NCBI GenBank assembly: GCA_018702955.1
Contig: JABJEK010000078.1
Span: 20,532 to 84,531 of the forward strand
Source: Rhodospirillaceae bacterium
GTDB taxonomy: Bacteria > Pseudomonadota > Alphaproteobacteria > UBA6615
DNA: 64,000 bases
Direction of reading: 5' to 3'
The notes beneath the pieces are model-generated. The model did not search any database, had not been told where the DNA came from, and saw only the letters and a program-made list of their open reading frames with translations. The position numbers were made by a program, and so were the translations under genes. Of the stretch, positions 9,175-18,584 are shown in pieces. Every line of letters starts with the position of its first letter. Within the stretch, counting starts at the first letter, position 1.

Positions 9175-10178
9175 GCGACACCCCGCAGCCGGATGCGGAA
9201 CTCGTTGAATCGCTGCGTCACGCCAAGTTGATTGGTGATTCTGCCGATTTCGAAAGGCTGACAGGGGGAATATCGTCGGACATCTGGAAAGTGACGACAC
9301 CCGAGCACAGCTTTTGTGTGAAACGCGCATTGCCCCAGCTCGCTGTTGAAGTCGAGTGGCAGGTCCCCGTGGAGCGCAACCGCTTCGAGGTGGACTGGTA
9401 CCGGATCGCCGACGAGCTTGTGCCCGGTGGTGCGCCGACGGTGCTGGCCCATGATGAGGAGGCCATGTTGTTCGCCATGGCGTATCTCGATCCGTCGGAC
9501 TTCAAACTCTACAAGGATGAACTGCGCGACGGGCATGCCGACCCGGAGATCGCCGCCGAAGTCGGGCGTCGTCTCGTACACATTCATGCGGGCACCGCCG
9601 GGCGCGCCGACCTCAAGGAAACGTTTCCGCGAAACGACATCTTCCACGCGATCCGCCTGGAACCCTATCTCGAGGCGACGGCGGGCCCGCATCCCGATCT
9701 GCATGACGCCCTGTTCGCCCTGAGTGAACGCACCCACATGACCCGTCTGGCCATGATCCACGGCGATGTCAGCCCCAAGAACATCCTGATCGGCCCGGAT
9801 GGGCCGGTGTTTCTGGATGCCGAATGCGCCTGTATCGGGGACCCGGCGTTTGATCTGGCATTCTGCCTCAACCACTTCCTGTTGAAATGCCTTTGGACGC
9901 CGTCGGCCAAATCCGCTTTTCTCGACTGTTTCGACGCGATGACGGCGGCTTATCTGGCAGGCGTGACATGGGAATCGCCCGACGAAATGGAGGCCCGCAC
10001 GGCGAGCCTGTTGCCGGGGCTGTTCCTGGCGCGCGTGGATGGCAAGTCGCCCGTCGAGTATATCACCGAGGATGCGCAACGTGATCGGGTGCGCCGCGTG
10101 GGGCGTGCCCTGCTGAAATCACCGCCATCACGGCTCGCCGAAATGCGCGTTGCCTGGGAAGAGGAATTGAAGTCATGA
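9171..10178 (+). CDS. APH-fold phosphotransferase (small-molecule kinase)
   Basis: This 335-residue protein has the aminoglycoside-phosphotransferase/choline-kinase fold. It shows a lobe-1 lysine (Lys51 in CVKRAL), the catalytic loop HGDVSPKN (197-204, Asp199 as base, Asn204 as metal ligand), and the metal-binding LDAE segment (Asp216). It transfers the gamma phosphate of ATP to a hydroxyl of a small molecule. The start is a GTG overlapping the upstream stop, and its own stop overlaps the next ATG. It is therefore translationally coupled between a hydroxyacid dehydrogenase and an enolase-like protein. A hydroxy-acid kinase is more likely here than antibiotic resistance. Confidence 0.85.
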   Translation: MSDTPQPDAELVESLRHAKLIGDSADFERLTGGISSDIWKVTTPEHSFCVKRALPQLAVEVEWQVPVERNRFEVDWYRIADELVPGGAPTVLAHDEEAMLFAMAYLDPSDFKLYKDELRDGHADPEIAAEVGRRLVHIHAGTAGRADLKETFPRNDIFHAIRLEPYLEATAGPHPDLHDALFALSERTHMTRLAMIHGDVSPKNILIGPDGPVFLDAECACIGDPAFDLAFCLNHFLLKCLWTPSAKSAFLDCFDAMTAAYLAGVTWESPDEMEARTASLLPGLFLARVDGKSPVEYITEDAQRDRVRRVGRALLKSPPSRLAEMRVAWEEELKS

Positions 10179-11461
10179 CCGAAATCGCAAATGTGCATGG
10201 TCGACGTGTTTGGGATTCCCGCGGGCGGCCTACGGTCGAGGCCGAGGTGCAGCTTGCCGACGGATCAATCGGCCGAGCTATTGCCCCGGCGGGCGCGTCC
10301 ACCGGCAGCGGTGAGGCCGTGGACAAGCGCGATGGAGGCGACGCCTTCGGGGGGTTCGATGTGCAGAGCGCCGTTGCGGCTGTCAGCGGCGAAATCTCGG
10401 ATGCGCTGTGCGGGGTCGATCCCCGTGACCAGGTGGCGGCAGACCAGACGATGATCGATCTTGATGGTACGCCCACCAAGGCCCGCCTCGGCGGCAACGC
10501 ATTGGTGGCGACATCCATGGCGATTGCCCATGCGGCGGCGGCGGCGGAGGGCGTGCCCCTATGGCGTTACCTTGCCGGAGGTCGACAGGACTTCACCCTG
10601 CCCCTCCCCGAGGTACAGATCTTCGGCGGCGGTGCCCATGCGGGCCGGCGCGTCGATATCCAGGACTTCATGGTTATCGCGACGGGGGCAGAGACGTACA
10701 CCCAGGCGCTCGAATGGACCGCCGAGGTTTATCGCGCCGCCGGGGTGCTCATGGCCGATGCCGGGCTGATGCAGGGGGTCGCCGACGAAGGCGGGTTCTG
10801 GCCGGCCTTCGAGACCAACGAACTGGCGCTCGACTATCTCGTGCGTGCCATCGAGGGGGCGGGCTTCACGCCGGGCGACGAGATGGCGATCTCGCTTGAT
10901 ATCGCGGCCACGGATTTCGGCAAGAACGGCCGCTACCGGCTGGCGACGGACGATCGCGACGTGGATTCAGACGCGCTCGCCGAGATGTTGCTCGGCTGGC
11001 TCGAACGCTATCCCATTGTCGCCATCGAAGACCCGCTGGGCGAGGACGACCACGATGCGATGGCAATGTTCACAGCGGCAGCGGGGCCAGAAGTGGAGAT
11101 CGTCGCCGACGACTTCATCTGCACATCGGCCAGCCTGATCGAGGCGGCCCATGCCGGGAACGCCTGCAATACGGCGCTGATCAAGCCCAACCAGGCGGGC
11201 ACCCTGACCGAGGCGAAGGCCGCGCTGGACGCCGCACGCGCCGCGGGATGGGAGAGCATCGTCTCGGCGCGTTCGGGAGAGACGGAGGACGTGACGATCG
11301 TGCATCTGGCCGTCGGTTGGGGTGTGAAGCAGCTCAAGGTCGGCTCATTCGCACGCTCGGAGCGCATGGCCAAATGGAACGAGGGACTTCGCATTGTCGA
11401 GGCGTTGGAAAACGACCGCCTGCCGACGCGGGAGAGTTTCCCATGGGGTCGGAACGGCTAA
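10175..11461 (+). CDS. Divergent enolase paralogue with altered active site
   Basis: This 428-residue protein aligns end to end with enolase: DSRGRPTVE near the start, loop AGASTGS (39-45), then metal ligands Asp242, Glu285 and Asp312. The general-base lysine is Lys337 and the second lysine is Lys388. His155 and Glu205 are also kept. Two canonical residues are changed: Glu168 of yeast enolase is Asp164 here, and the substrate-binding His373 is Ala365 in VSARSGET. The INGG loop is replaced by FGGG. The magnesium site and proton abstraction are thus kept, but phosphate/leaving-group handling is changed. Dehydration of a related phospho-hydroxy acid, rather than housekeeping glycolysis, is my inference. 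It ends the operon. Confidence 0.85.
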   Translation: MTEIANVHGRRVWDSRGRPTVEAEVQLADGSIGRAIAPAGASTGSGEAVDKRDGGDAFGGFDVQSAVAAVSGEISDALCGVDPRDQVAADQTMIDLDGTPTKARLGGNALVATSMAIAHAAAAAEGVPLWRYLAGGRQDFTLPLPEVQIFGGGAHAGRRVDIQDFMVIATGAETYTQALEWTAEVYRAAGVLMADAGLMQGVADEGGFWPAFETNELALDYLVRAIEGAGFTPGDEMAISLDIAATDFGKNGRYRLATDDRDVDSDALAEMLLGWLERYPIVAIEDPLGEDDHDAMAMFTAAAGPEVEIVADDFICTSASLIEAAHAGNACNTALIKPNQAGTLTEAKAALDAARAAGWESIVSARSGETEDVTIVHLAVGWGVKQLKVGSFARSERMAKWNEGLRIVEALENDRLPTRESFPWGRNG

Positions 11462-11486
11462 CGAAATTCGATTGTGGTGAGGAAAA

Positions 11487-11562
11487 TGGTGGGCACTGTA
11501 GGATTCGAACCTACGACCGTTCGATTAAAAGTCGAATGCTCTACCAACTGAGCTAAGTGCCC
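11487..11562 (-). tRNA. tRNA-Lys (anticodon TTT)
   Basis: The minus strand folds as a 76-base tRNA with acceptor stem GGGCACT/AGTGCCC, the D-arm AGCTCAGTTGGTAGAGC and anticodon loop CTTTTAA. It also has the T-arm GGTTCGAATCC, discriminator A and an encoded CCA end. The anticodon TTT reads lysine codons AAA/AAG. It lies between the convergent ends of the enolase-like gene and the cyclophilin gene, on the cyclophilin strand. Confidence 0.97.
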
Positions 11563-11625
11563 ACACGGCACGCGCGGCCATCGGTCATGGGCGGCGCGGT
11601 GCGGAATGCGTCTATTTAGAAACCG

Positions 11626-11660
11626 ACACGCGCCGGGTCAATGCCCGGTGCGCGTGTTTT
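11626..11660 (+). terminator. Possible terminator hairpin
   Basis: A long GC hairpin with arms ACACGCGCCGGG and CCCGGTGCGCGTGT, a two-base bulge and a six-base loop is followed by TTTT on the plus strand. It lies 165 bases beyond the enolase-like gene, across the tRNA. On the minus strand it lies just past the cyclophilin gene, but the T stretch there is weaker. Its direction of use is uncertain. Confidence 0.45.
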
Positions 11661-11681
11661 CAAGTTTGTTTCGCGAAGCGC

Positions 11682-12272
11682 CTACTGGGCGTCGGCTGCA
11701 ACCTGGACCTTGATCATCCGGTCCGGGTCCTGGACGGCGCCGCTGGAGCCCTCGCCGCGCTTGATCGCGTCGACCAGTTCCATGCCCTCGGTCACCTGAC
11801 CCCAGACCGTGTACTGGCCGTCGAGGAAGGACGAATCATCGAAGACGATGAAGAACTGGCTGTTGGCGCTGTTCGGGCTCTGGGCGCGGGCCATGGAGAC
11901 GGCACCGCGGCCGTGATTGGTGTCGGAGAATTCGGCCTCCAGATCGGGCAGCTGGGATCCGCCCGAGCCGGTACCGGTCGGATCACCAGTCTGAGCCATA
12001 AAGCCGTCGATTACGCGGTGAAAGACGATACCGTCGTAGAAACCCTCACGGGCCAGCTCCTTGATGCGTGCGACGTGATTGGGGGCGACGTCCGGCAGCA
12101 GCTGGATCGTGACGCGTCCGCCTTCGAGGTCGATGTAGAGTGTGTTTTCCATGTCGCGTTCCTGTGCACGGTTTTGGGCCTGGGCCTGTCCCGACTGGGA
12201 CACGAACCCGTCAATTGTGAAAAAGCCGAACGCTGCGGCGAGCGCGGCCAGTAAAATTCGTCGTTTCATCAT
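11682..12272 (-). CDS. Periplasmic cyclophilin-type peptidyl-prolyl isomerase
   Basis: This 196-residue protein starts with a signal peptide (MKRRI, then an Ala/Phe-rich core, ending near SGQAQAQ). A full cyclophilin domain follows: VFHRVIDGFMAQTGD contains the catalytic Arg and the FMxQ segment, and SQFFIVF and GQYTVWGQV are the other core blocks. It catalyses cis-trans isomerisation of prolyl bonds, here presumably in the periplasm. It follows coaD by six bases in a gyrA-coaD-cyclophilin run. The second of the two adjacent ATG codons may also be used. Confidence 0.92.
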   Translation of the reverse strand: MMKRRILLAALAAAFGFFTIDGFVSQSGQAQAQNRAQERDMENTLYIDLEGGRVTIQLLPDVAPNHVARIKELAREGFYDGIVFHRVIDGFMAQTGDPTGTGSGGSQLPDLEAEFSDTNHGRGAVSMARAQSPNSANSQFFIVFDDSSFLDGQYTVWGQVTEGMELVDAIKRGEGSSGAVQDPDRMIKVQVAADAQ

Positions 12273-12278
12273 GGGTTT

Positions 12279-12809
12279 TTACTCGTTGACGGCCTGTAGG
12301 TCGAGCCGCCCGAATTGTTCATTCACACGTCGGGCGACGGCGGGCGAAACGAAACTGGTGATATCACCGCCAAGAGCCGCGATCTCCTTGACCAGGCGCG
12401 AGGCGATGAACTGGTGTCGTTCCGATGCCATCAGAAACAGGATTTCTATGTCGGCATTAAGGCGAGCGTTCATGCCGGCCATCTGAAATTCATAGTCGAA
12501 GTCAGAGACCGCACGCAGGCCGCGCAGGATGCAATCGGCATTCTGGGCCTCGGCGAACTGCATAAGCAGAGAATCGAAGGGTTTGACCTCGATTTCTCCG
12601 ATCTTCGGGTCGTCAAGAGTGGCGACTTCGTCGCGCACCATCTCCACGCGTTCATCGAGCGAAAACAACGGCCCCTTGCCCGCATTCACGGCCACGCCGA
12701 TCACCAGCCGGTCGAGCACGCGCGCGCCCCGCTTGATGATGTCCATATGCCCGTTGGTGGTCGGGTCAAAAGTGCCGGGGTAGACCCCGACGCGTTCAGT
12801 CTTCGCCAT
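12279..12809 (-). CDS. coaD: Pantetheine-phosphate adenylyltransferase
   Basis: CoaD makes dephospho-CoA from 4'-phosphopantetheine and ATP, the penultimate step of coenzyme A synthesis. The 176-residue product starts with [20 protein letters not shown], containing the nucleotidyl-transferase TxxNGH motif. It keeps [13 protein letters not shown] and the ISS-like motif (ITSFVSP) near the C-terminus. Length is slightly above the usual 160. The start overlaps the 3' end of gyrA by 14 bases, so translation is probably coupled. Confidence 0.96.
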   Translation of the reverse strand: MAKTERVGVYPGTFDPTTNGHMDIIKRGARVLDRLVIGVAVNAGKGPLFSLDERVEMVRDEVATLDDPKIGEIEVKPFDSLLMQFAEAQNADCILRGLRAVSDFDYEFQMAGMNARLNADIEILFLMASERHQFIASRLVKEIAALGGDITSFVSPAVARRVNEQFGRLDLQAVNE

Positions 12810-15678
12810 TTTCGTCCTCGAGCGCCGTTTCGCCGTTCCCGTCAGCCTCGGGGCTGTCGTCGCCCGTCATCTCGCCGGTTTCGTCGTCTGGCGTCTCACT
12901 CCCCGTATCCGCGCCGTTTTCGGCGTCTTGTTCGGTGTTCTCGTCCGTCTCGTCTTCCTCATCATCGTCGCGCAAATGGGCGACGGTCACAACCCGTTCG
13001 TCCTCGGCTACCCGGAACAGGGTGACACCACGGGTCGAGCGGCCGGCGATGCGCACGTCACCGACGCCGGTACGGATGAGCTGACCACCATCGGTGACCA
13101 TGACGAGTTGCGTATCGTCCTCGACCGGGAACGATGCCACGACGGCGTTGTCCTTGACGTCGGAGAGCGTGATGTTGACCACGCCCTGCCCGCCCCGGTT
13201 GGTGATCCGGTACTCATAGGCCGATGTGCGCTTGCCGAAGCCGTTGGCTGTGACCGACAGAATGAACTGCTCCTGTTCGGCAAGCTCGGCGTAGCGTTCG
13301 TCGGAAAGCTCAATCGCGTCGCTTGTTTCCGAGGTGCCGTCGTCTGCGCCAGTGTCCGCGGCCGGTGTCTCGGCAACTTCGCCGTCGGGTTCGGCCCGTT
13401 CGGCGCGGCTGCGCTTGAGGAATGCCTCGCGTTCATCGACCGAGAATTCCGCGTGGGACAGGATCGACATGGAGATCACGCTGTCGTCCGGGCCCAGGCG
13501 TATGCCGCGCACGCCGGTCGAGTTGCGGCCGGCAAAGACGCGCACATCGGTTGCCTCGAAGCGGATCGACTTGGCCTTGGCCGTCGCCAGCAGGACATGA
13601 TCGGTGTCCTCACAGGACTGCACGCCGACGAGTTGGTCGCCCTCGTCGAGCTTCATGGCGATCTTGCCGTTGGATTTCACCTGTACGAAATCTGACAGCC
13701 GGTTGCGCCGCACATTGCCCGAGACGGTCGCGAACATGACGAACAGGTTCTCGGCCTCGTCCTCGTCCTCGGGCAGCGGCATCAGGGTCGTGATGGTCTC
13801 GTTTTCCTCGAGCGGCAGCACGTTGACCAGCGCCTTGCCTCGCCCCTGTGGCGTGCCGACAGGCAGATTATAGACCTTGGTCTTGTAGACCATGCCGCGT
13901 GACGAGAAGAACAGCACCGGCGTGTGGGTGTTGAGCACGAAGACCGAACTGACGAAGTCCTCGTCCCGGGCCTTCATGCCCGCCCGGCCTTTGCCACCGC
14001 GCTTCTGCTCCCGATAGGTCGAGAGCGGGACGCGCTGGATGTAACCGTTGTGGGTCACGGTGACGACCATGTCCTCACGCTGGATCAGCGCCTCGAGATC
14101 CTGCTCGAATTCGCCCTCGATGATCTCGGAGCGGCGCGGATCCGCGAACTCCTCGCGCATGGCCAGGAGCTCATCACGTAAAATGCCGTAGAGTTTCTCG
14201 CGGTCGTCGAGGATCGAGAGGTATTCCTTGATCTGTTCGACCAGATCTTTCAGATCATTGGCGATCTTGTCGCGCTCAAGGCCCGTCAGCCGGTGCAGAC
14301 GCAGTTCGAGAATCGCCTTGGCCTGCTCTTCGGAGAGCTGATAATTGCCCTTCTCGTCGACCACGCGGCCCGGCTCGTCGATCAACGCGATCAGCGGCGC
14401 GACATCCTTGGCCGGCCACATCTTGGCGCAGAGTTGCTCACGGGCGTCCGCGGCATCCTTGGCGGCGCGGATCAGCTCGATCACGGGATCCAGGTTGGCA
14501 ACGGCGACGGCAAGGCCGACCAGCGTATGGGCCCGGTCACGCGCACGATTGAGTTCGAAGATCGTACGCCGGGTGATGACCTCTTCGCGGAAGGCCACGA
14601 AGGCGGCGATGATTTCCTTGACGTTGAGGAGTTCCGGCCGGCCGCCATTCAGCGCCAGCATGTTCACGCCGAACGAGGATTGCAGCTGGGTGTAACGGAA
14701 CAGCTGGTTGAGCACGACTTCGGGCACGGCGTCGCGCTTCAGCTCGATGACGACGCGCACGCCGTCGCGGTCGCTCTCGTCGCGCAGATCGGAGATGCCC
14801 TCGATGATTTTCTCGTGGGCAACCTCGGCGATCCGCTCGATCATCCGCGATTTGTTCACCTGATAGGGAATCTCGGTGACGATGATGGCGTTGCGTCCGG
14901 CGCGAACCTCTTCGAAGGCGGTCTTGGCCCGGATCACGACCGACCCGCGGCCGGTGTGGAAGGCCGCCCGGATGCCGCTGGTGCCAAGGATGATGCCACC
15001 GGTCGGGAAATCAGGCCCGTGCATCACCTCGAGCATCTGGTCGATGCTTGTCTCGGGGTTGTCGATGTACAGGCAGCAGGCGTCGATCACCTCGCCCAGA
15101 TTATGTGGCGGAATGTTGGTTGCCATGCCCACGGCGATACCGCCGGCACCGTTGACCAGCAAGTTGGGGTACTGGGCCGGCAGAACGACCGGTTCGTTGA
15201 TGCTTTCGTCGTAGTTCGGCTGGAAATCGACGGTATCCCGGTCGATATCCGCGATCAGCGAGTGCGCCGCTTTGGACATGCGCGCTTCGGTGTAACGCAT
15301 GGCCGCGGCCCGATCGCCGTCCATGGAGCCGAAATTGCCCTGGCCGTCGATCAATTCCAGCCGCATCGAGAAATCCTGCGCCATGCGGACCATGGCGTCA
15401 TAGATCGCGCTGTCACCATGGGGGTGATACTTACCCATGACCTCGCCGACGATACGCGCCGACTTGCGATAGGGCCGGTTGTACTCAAAACCGGACTCTT
15501 TCATCGAATACAGGATGCGCCTGTGCACCGGTTTCAGGCCGTCGCGCACGTCGGGCAAGGCGCGGGATACGATCACGCTCATGGCGTAATCGAGGTACGA
15601 GGACTTCATCTCGTCCTCGATGGTCACCGGGGCAATATCGAAACCGTCCGGCGGAAGCTCTGCCGATTGATCACTCAT
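12796..15678 (-). CDS. gyrA: DNA gyrase subunit A
   Basis: GyrA is the DNA-breaking subunit of gyrase. The catalytic tyrosine is Tyr129 in AAAMRYTE. The quinolone region [10 protein letters not shown] has Ser90 and Asp94, matching wild-type Ser83 and Asp87 of E. coli. The GyrA box appears as QKRGGKG in the first blade of the C-terminal domain. At 960 residues it is long: an acidic, disordered insert (about 757-790) interrupts the C-terminal beta-pinwheel, and the last 60 residues (about 902-960) are almost all Asp, Glu, Thr and Gly. In other gyrases an acidic tail modulates wrapping and supercoiling. The gene heads a run with coaD and the cyclophilin. Confidence 0.97.
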   Translation of the reverse strand: MSDQSAELPPDGFDIAPVTIEDEMKSSYLDYAMSVIVSRALPDVRDGLKPVHRRILYSMKESGFEYNRPYRKSARIVGEVMGKYHPHGDSAIYDAMVRMAQDFSMRLELIDGQGNFGSMDGDRAAAMRYTEARMSKAAHSLIADIDRDTVDFQPNYDESINEPVVLPAQYPNLLVNGAGGIAVGMATNIPPHNLGEVIDACCLYIDNPETSIDQMLEVMHGPDFPTGGIILGTSGIRAAFHTGRGSVVIRAKTAFEEVRAGRNAIIVTEIPYQVNKSRMIERIAEVAHEKIIEGISDLRDESDRDGVRVVIELKRDAVPEVVLNQLFRYTQLQSSFGVNMLALNGGRPELLNVKEIIAAFVAFREEVITRRTIFELNRARDRAHTLVGLAVAVANLDPVIELIRAAKDAADAREQLCAKMWPAKDVAPLIALIDEPGRVVDEKGNYQLSEEQAKAILELRLHRLTGLERDKIANDLKDLVEQIKEYLSILDDREKLYGILRDELLAMREEFADPRRSEIIEGEFEQDLEALIQREDMVVTVTHNGYIQRVPLSTYREQKRGGKGRAGMKARDEDFVSSVFVLNTHTPVLFFSSRGMVYKTKVYNLPVGTPQGRGKALVNVLPLEENETITTLMPLPEDEDEAENLFVMFATVSGNVRRNRLSDFVQVKSNGKIAMKLDEGDQLVGVQSCEDTDHVLLATAKAKSIRFEATDVRVFAGRNSTGVRGIRLGPDDSVISMSILSHAEFSVDEREAFLKRSRAERAEPDGEVAETPAADTGADDGTSETSDAIELSDERYAELAEQEQFILSVTANGFGKRTSAYEYRITNRGGQGVVNITLSDVKDNAVVASFPVEDDTQLVMVTDGGQLIRTGVGDVRIAGRSTRGVTLFRVAEDERVVTVAHLRDDDEEDETDENTEQDAENGADTGSETPDDETGEMTGDDSPEADGNGETALEDENGED

Positions 15679-15849
15679 TGTTTTATATCAACGCTGTACG
15701 GCGCGAAATTAATGCAATTTCGAGCAGGCCGAATCGGGTGCATTTTCATCGTCATAGACTACCCGAAACGGGGGATTCGGGCAAGGAATGGCGGGGTTGC
15801 GAAGTCGTTGGAAAGCCCGTTCATTCGCGGTGTTTGCAATCGGATTTCC

Positions 15850-16185
15850 TTACACTGGACGGACCGTCAACGTGGCGCCCGTGACGCGAACAATTTCAAC
15901 TTCAGTGCCATCTCCTATCGCTGCGTTTTCCGCGCAACTCGCGACCCACCACACGTCGTCGATCAACAGACTTCCGACACCGGCTTCCGTCACATCGGTC
16001 AGCACAGCCTTGCGGCCAAGAAGATTGTTTCCCTGCTTATTGGGACGGTTATTTCTCCGGCGACGGCGCCAATGGCGTGCATCAAGCCAAAATAAGGGCA
16101 GCAACAAGAGGTACCAGCCTAGGAGAATGGCTAGAACCACAAATTTGAAAGGCCCCACCCCGCCATGTTTCGTGTCTTCCGACAC
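15850..16185 (-). CDS. Short NfeD-like protein (one helix plus OB-fold)
   Basis: This 111-residue protein starts at a GTG that overlaps the TAG stop of the upstream NfeD gene by one base (TAGTG). It has one transmembrane helix (KFVVLAILLGWYLLLLPLFW) followed by a very basic stretch (RHWRRRRRNNR). The C-terminal OB-like domain reads LLGRKAVLTD, then LLIDDVWW, then GTEVEIVRVTGATLTV. That pattern matches the C-terminal domain of its upstream neighbour (RVQIDDTWW). It is likely a partial duplicate of NfeD lacking the multi-helix part. An in-frame extension further upstream would overlap the neighbour and is rejected. Confidence 0.65.
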   Translation of the reverse strand: MSEDTKHGGVGPFKFVVLAILLGWYLLLLPLFWLDARHWRRRRRNNRPNKQGNNLLGRKAVLTDVTEAGVGSLLIDDVWWVASCAENAAIGDGTEVEIVRVTGATLTVRPV

Positions 16186-16652
16186 TAACCGGCACTGAAG
16201 GTCCGCACGATCAGGGTCGCGCCGTCGGTGTCGGTCACCTCTACCTCGACGCCCTTTTCGAGCGGGCCGTCCGCGCTCGCCTGCCACCATGTGTCGTCGA
16301 TCTGGACCCGGCCGCGCCCGTCTTTGAGGGGCTCAGCCAATGTGATGCGGCGGCCTACATAGCTGCGCCCACGGGTGTTCAGGTTCGGGTGGTCGGACTT
16401 GATGGGCCGCATCCGCAGCCAGCGCAGCCATAACACCGTGCTGATAACCGACAGTACAGCGAAGAGGAGCATTTGATAGCGCCAGTCGAAGTCCGGTCTG
16501 ATCAGCACGACCAGGCCGATCACGGCGGCGGAAATCCCCGGCCAAAGCAGCAGAGTGGAGGCCACGAAAGCCTCGAGGGCGATCAGCAGGACCGCGAAGG
16601 CCCACCAGTGCCAGAACTCGATTTCCCAAAAGAATGCGACATACTCGTCCAT
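16185..16652 (-). CDS. NfeD-family membrane protein
   Basis: This 155-residue NfeD of the short class lacks the ClpP-like serine protease domain. It has aromatic-rich and hydrophobic helices (residues 5-80), then a soluble OB-fold with YVGRRITLAE, RVQIDDTWWQA and GVEVEVTDTDGATLIV. It lies 15 bases after an SPFH protein gene. NfeD-SPFH pairs are widespread and are thought to form inner-membrane microdomain complexes linked to protein quality control. The paired short NfeD-like gene follows directly. Confidence 0.88.
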   Translation of the reverse strand: MDEYVAFFWEIEFWHWWAFAVLLIALEAFVASTLLLWPGISAAVIGLVVLIRPDFDWRYQMLLFAVLSVISTVLWLRWLRMRPIKSDHPNLNTRGRSYVGRRITLAEPLKDGRGRVQIDDTWWQASADGPLEKGVEVEVTDTDGATLIVRTFSAG

Positions 16653-16667
16653 GCGAAATACTCCGAG

Positions 16668-17675
16668 TTAGTCGGCGTTGTCCTGGGGCGTCAGCGGTAC
16701 GGAACCCCGGCGTTGCGCGCCGTTTGTGCCACTGGGGGCCGTGTCATCGGCGCCGAACGCCGATTTGGCGATCTCGGCGATCCCGCCGAGGCTGCCGATG
16801 AAGTTCGAGGCTTCGATCGGGAACAGGATGACGCGCTGGTTGGGCGCGGACGCCAGCTGACCAATGGCCTCGACGTACTTCTGGGCCACGAAATAGTTGA
16901 CCGCCTGCATGTCGCCCGCCGCGATAGCCGTCGAGACGGCCTCGGTGGCGCTGGCTTCGGCCTGCGCTTCACGTTCGCGGGCCTCGGCATCGCGGTAGGC
17001 CGCTTCCCGGCGCCCCTCGGCCTCGAGGATGGCTGATTGCTTCATGCCCTCGGCACGCAGGATTGCGGCCTGTTTCTCGCCCTCGGCCGTGAGGACTTCC
17101 GCGCGTTTTTCGCGTTCGGCCTTCATCTGGCCGCCCATGGCCTCAACAAGATCACCCGGTGGGGTGAGATCCTTGATCTCCACCCGGGTTACCTTGATAC
17201 CCCAGGGGTTGGTGGCCGCGTCGATGACCCGCAGCAGGCGTTCGTTGATGTCGTCACGCTTGGACAACACGTCGTCGAGGCTCATCGAGCCGATCACCGT
17301 ACGGATATTCGTCATGGACAGATTGGTGATCGCGCGTTCGAGGTCGTTGACTTCGTATGCTGCGCGGGCGGAGTCGACGACCTGATAGAACGCCACGCCG
17401 TCGGCGGTAATTGTCGCATTGTCGTAGGAAATGACGTCCTGGGACGGGATGTCGAGCACGGTCTCGCGCAAGGACAGCTTGAAGCCGACCCGATCAACAA
17501 AGGGGATGATCAGGTGCAGGCCCGGATGAAGCGTTCGGGTGTAGCGCCCAAACCGCTCGACGGTCCATTCCTGGGCCTGTGGCACCTGCTTGACGCCGGA
17601 CTTGATGATGACGGCTGCCAGAATGACGACCGCGATGACGAATACGAGAAATCCGCTCGGTAAAAACGCTTCCAT
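16668..17675 (-). CDS. SPFH/band 7 protein (paraslipin, QmcA-like)
   Basis: This 335-residue protein is anchored by an N-terminal transmembrane helix (residues 7-25). An SPFH domain follows (VERFGRYTRTLHPGLHLIIPFVD through about residue 200; key elements are the PGLH turn and the DIPSQDVIS and ADGVAFYQV strands). A long Ala/Glu/Arg coiled coil (about 180-250) precedes a hydrophobic C-terminal segment. Such proteins oligomerise on the membrane and organise microdomains or restrain proteases. The adjacent NfeD genes are the usual partners. Confidence 0.9.
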   Translation of the reverse strand: MEAFLPSGFLVFVIAVVILAAVIIKSGVKQVPQAQEWTVERFGRYTRTLHPGLHLIIPFVDRVGFKLSLRETVLDIPSQDVISYDNATITADGVAFYQVVDSARAAYEVNDLERAITNLSMTNIRTVIGSMSLDDVLSKRDDINERLLRVIDAATNPWGIKVTRVEIKDLTPPGDLVEAMGGQMKAEREKRAEVLTAEGEKQAAILRAEGMKQSAILEAEGRREAAYRDAEAREREAQAEASATEAVSTAIAAGDMQAVNYFVAQKYVEAIGQLASAPNQRVILFPIEASNFIGSLGGIAEIAKSAFGADDTAPSGTNGAQRRGSVPLTPQDNAD

Positions 17676-17827
17676 GAAAATACCCCTCAGTTCTGCAAAT
17701 GGTGCTCCGCAATACGCCAGTATGTGGGGCTTTTCCGGGGTTTATCCACCTAAAACGGTATTGCGAAGCGATATATCAAAGAGATTCCAGGGCGTTAGAA
17801 TCCTGAATAAATACCGCTGATACGGCG

Positions 17828-18307
17828 CTAGAACGGGATTTCGTCGTCCAGATCGTCGCCGCCGCCCATGCCGCCACCGCCGCCCCCGGCCATCGCAGGC
17901 TGCTGGTCGTGTGGAGGCGGGGCATCGTACCCACCACCGCCGCCCTGGCCACCGCCACGGCTGTCGAGCATGACCATCTCACCGCGGAAGCGCTGGAGCA
18001 CGACCTCGGTCGTGTATTTCTCCTGGCCGGATTGGTCGGTCCATTTGCGGGTCTGCAACTGACCCTCGAGGAATACCTTGGCGCCCTTCTGGAGGTATTT
18101 CTCGGCCACCTCGACCAGTTTCTGATCGAACATCACCACCCGGTGCCACTCGGTTTTTTCCTGCATCTCGCCCGAATTACGGTCTTTCCAGCGCTCAGAC
18201 GTGGCGACCGAAAGGTTGCACACCTTGTCGCCGGACTGCATGGAGCGAACTTCCGGGTCGCGGCCCAGATTTCCGACGAGAATGACTTTATTGACGCTGC
18301 CTGACAT
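17828..18307 (-). CDS. ssb: Single-stranded DNA-binding protein
   Basis: The 159-residue SSB begins [18 protein letters not shown] and has an OB-fold of about 110 residues (including [22 protein letters not shown]). A Gly-rich disordered linker follows, and the protein ends in DDLDDEIPF. This acidic tip is the docking site for RecQ, exonuclease I, PriA, polymerase chi and others. It forms tetramers that protect single-stranded DNA in replication and repair. In many alphaproteobacteria ssb and uvrA are neighbours; here an amidohydrolase gene lies between them. Confidence 0.97.
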   Translation of the reverse strand: MSGSVNKVILVGNLGRDPEVRSMQSGDKVCNLSVATSERWKDRNSGEMQEKTEWHRVVMFDQKLVEVAEKYLQKGAKVFLEGQLQTRKWTDQSGQEKYTTEVVLQRFRGEMVMLDSRGGGQGGGGGYDAPPPHDQQPAMAGGGGGGMGGGDDLDDEIPF

Positions 18308-18584
18308 GGGGTGTGTCTCCTAGACTTGGGAATCGATCATCATGCGCCCCGTAAAGGCTGCGACTCGGGGCGCAAATCCACGCTCACACTGGCATGGGGC
18401 CCGTTGCCTCACAAGCGCTCTGGACGGGGACTTATCCCCATGATATTCATGTTTTGTTCTCCTGTCCAACAGGGCCCGAATGTTTACGCTAATCCACAAT
18501 CACAATCCGGAATAACCGTCGTCAAAAGTCGCCATCGAAGGCAAAATTGACGCAACAGCAGCCGGAGAAAGACAGGGTGAATTC

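Noticed and set aside
9171..10178. Antibiotic-resistance call for the APH-fold kinase
   Set aside because: The fold is shared by many metabolic kinases, and the coupled neighbours point to metabolism.
15370..15420. Quinolone-resistance change in gyrA
   Set aside because: Both key positions are Ser90 and Asp94, matching the sensitive E. coli residues.
15672..15849. Possible small gene or terminator upstream of gyrA
   Set aside because: A six-base stem CCCGAA/TTCGGG is present but has no T run on either strand, and no frame with a good start is seen.
14293..16095. 600-residue plus-strand frame opposite gyrA
   Set aside because: It is fully antisense to a certain gyrA and rich in His, Asp and Arg as expected of a shadow.
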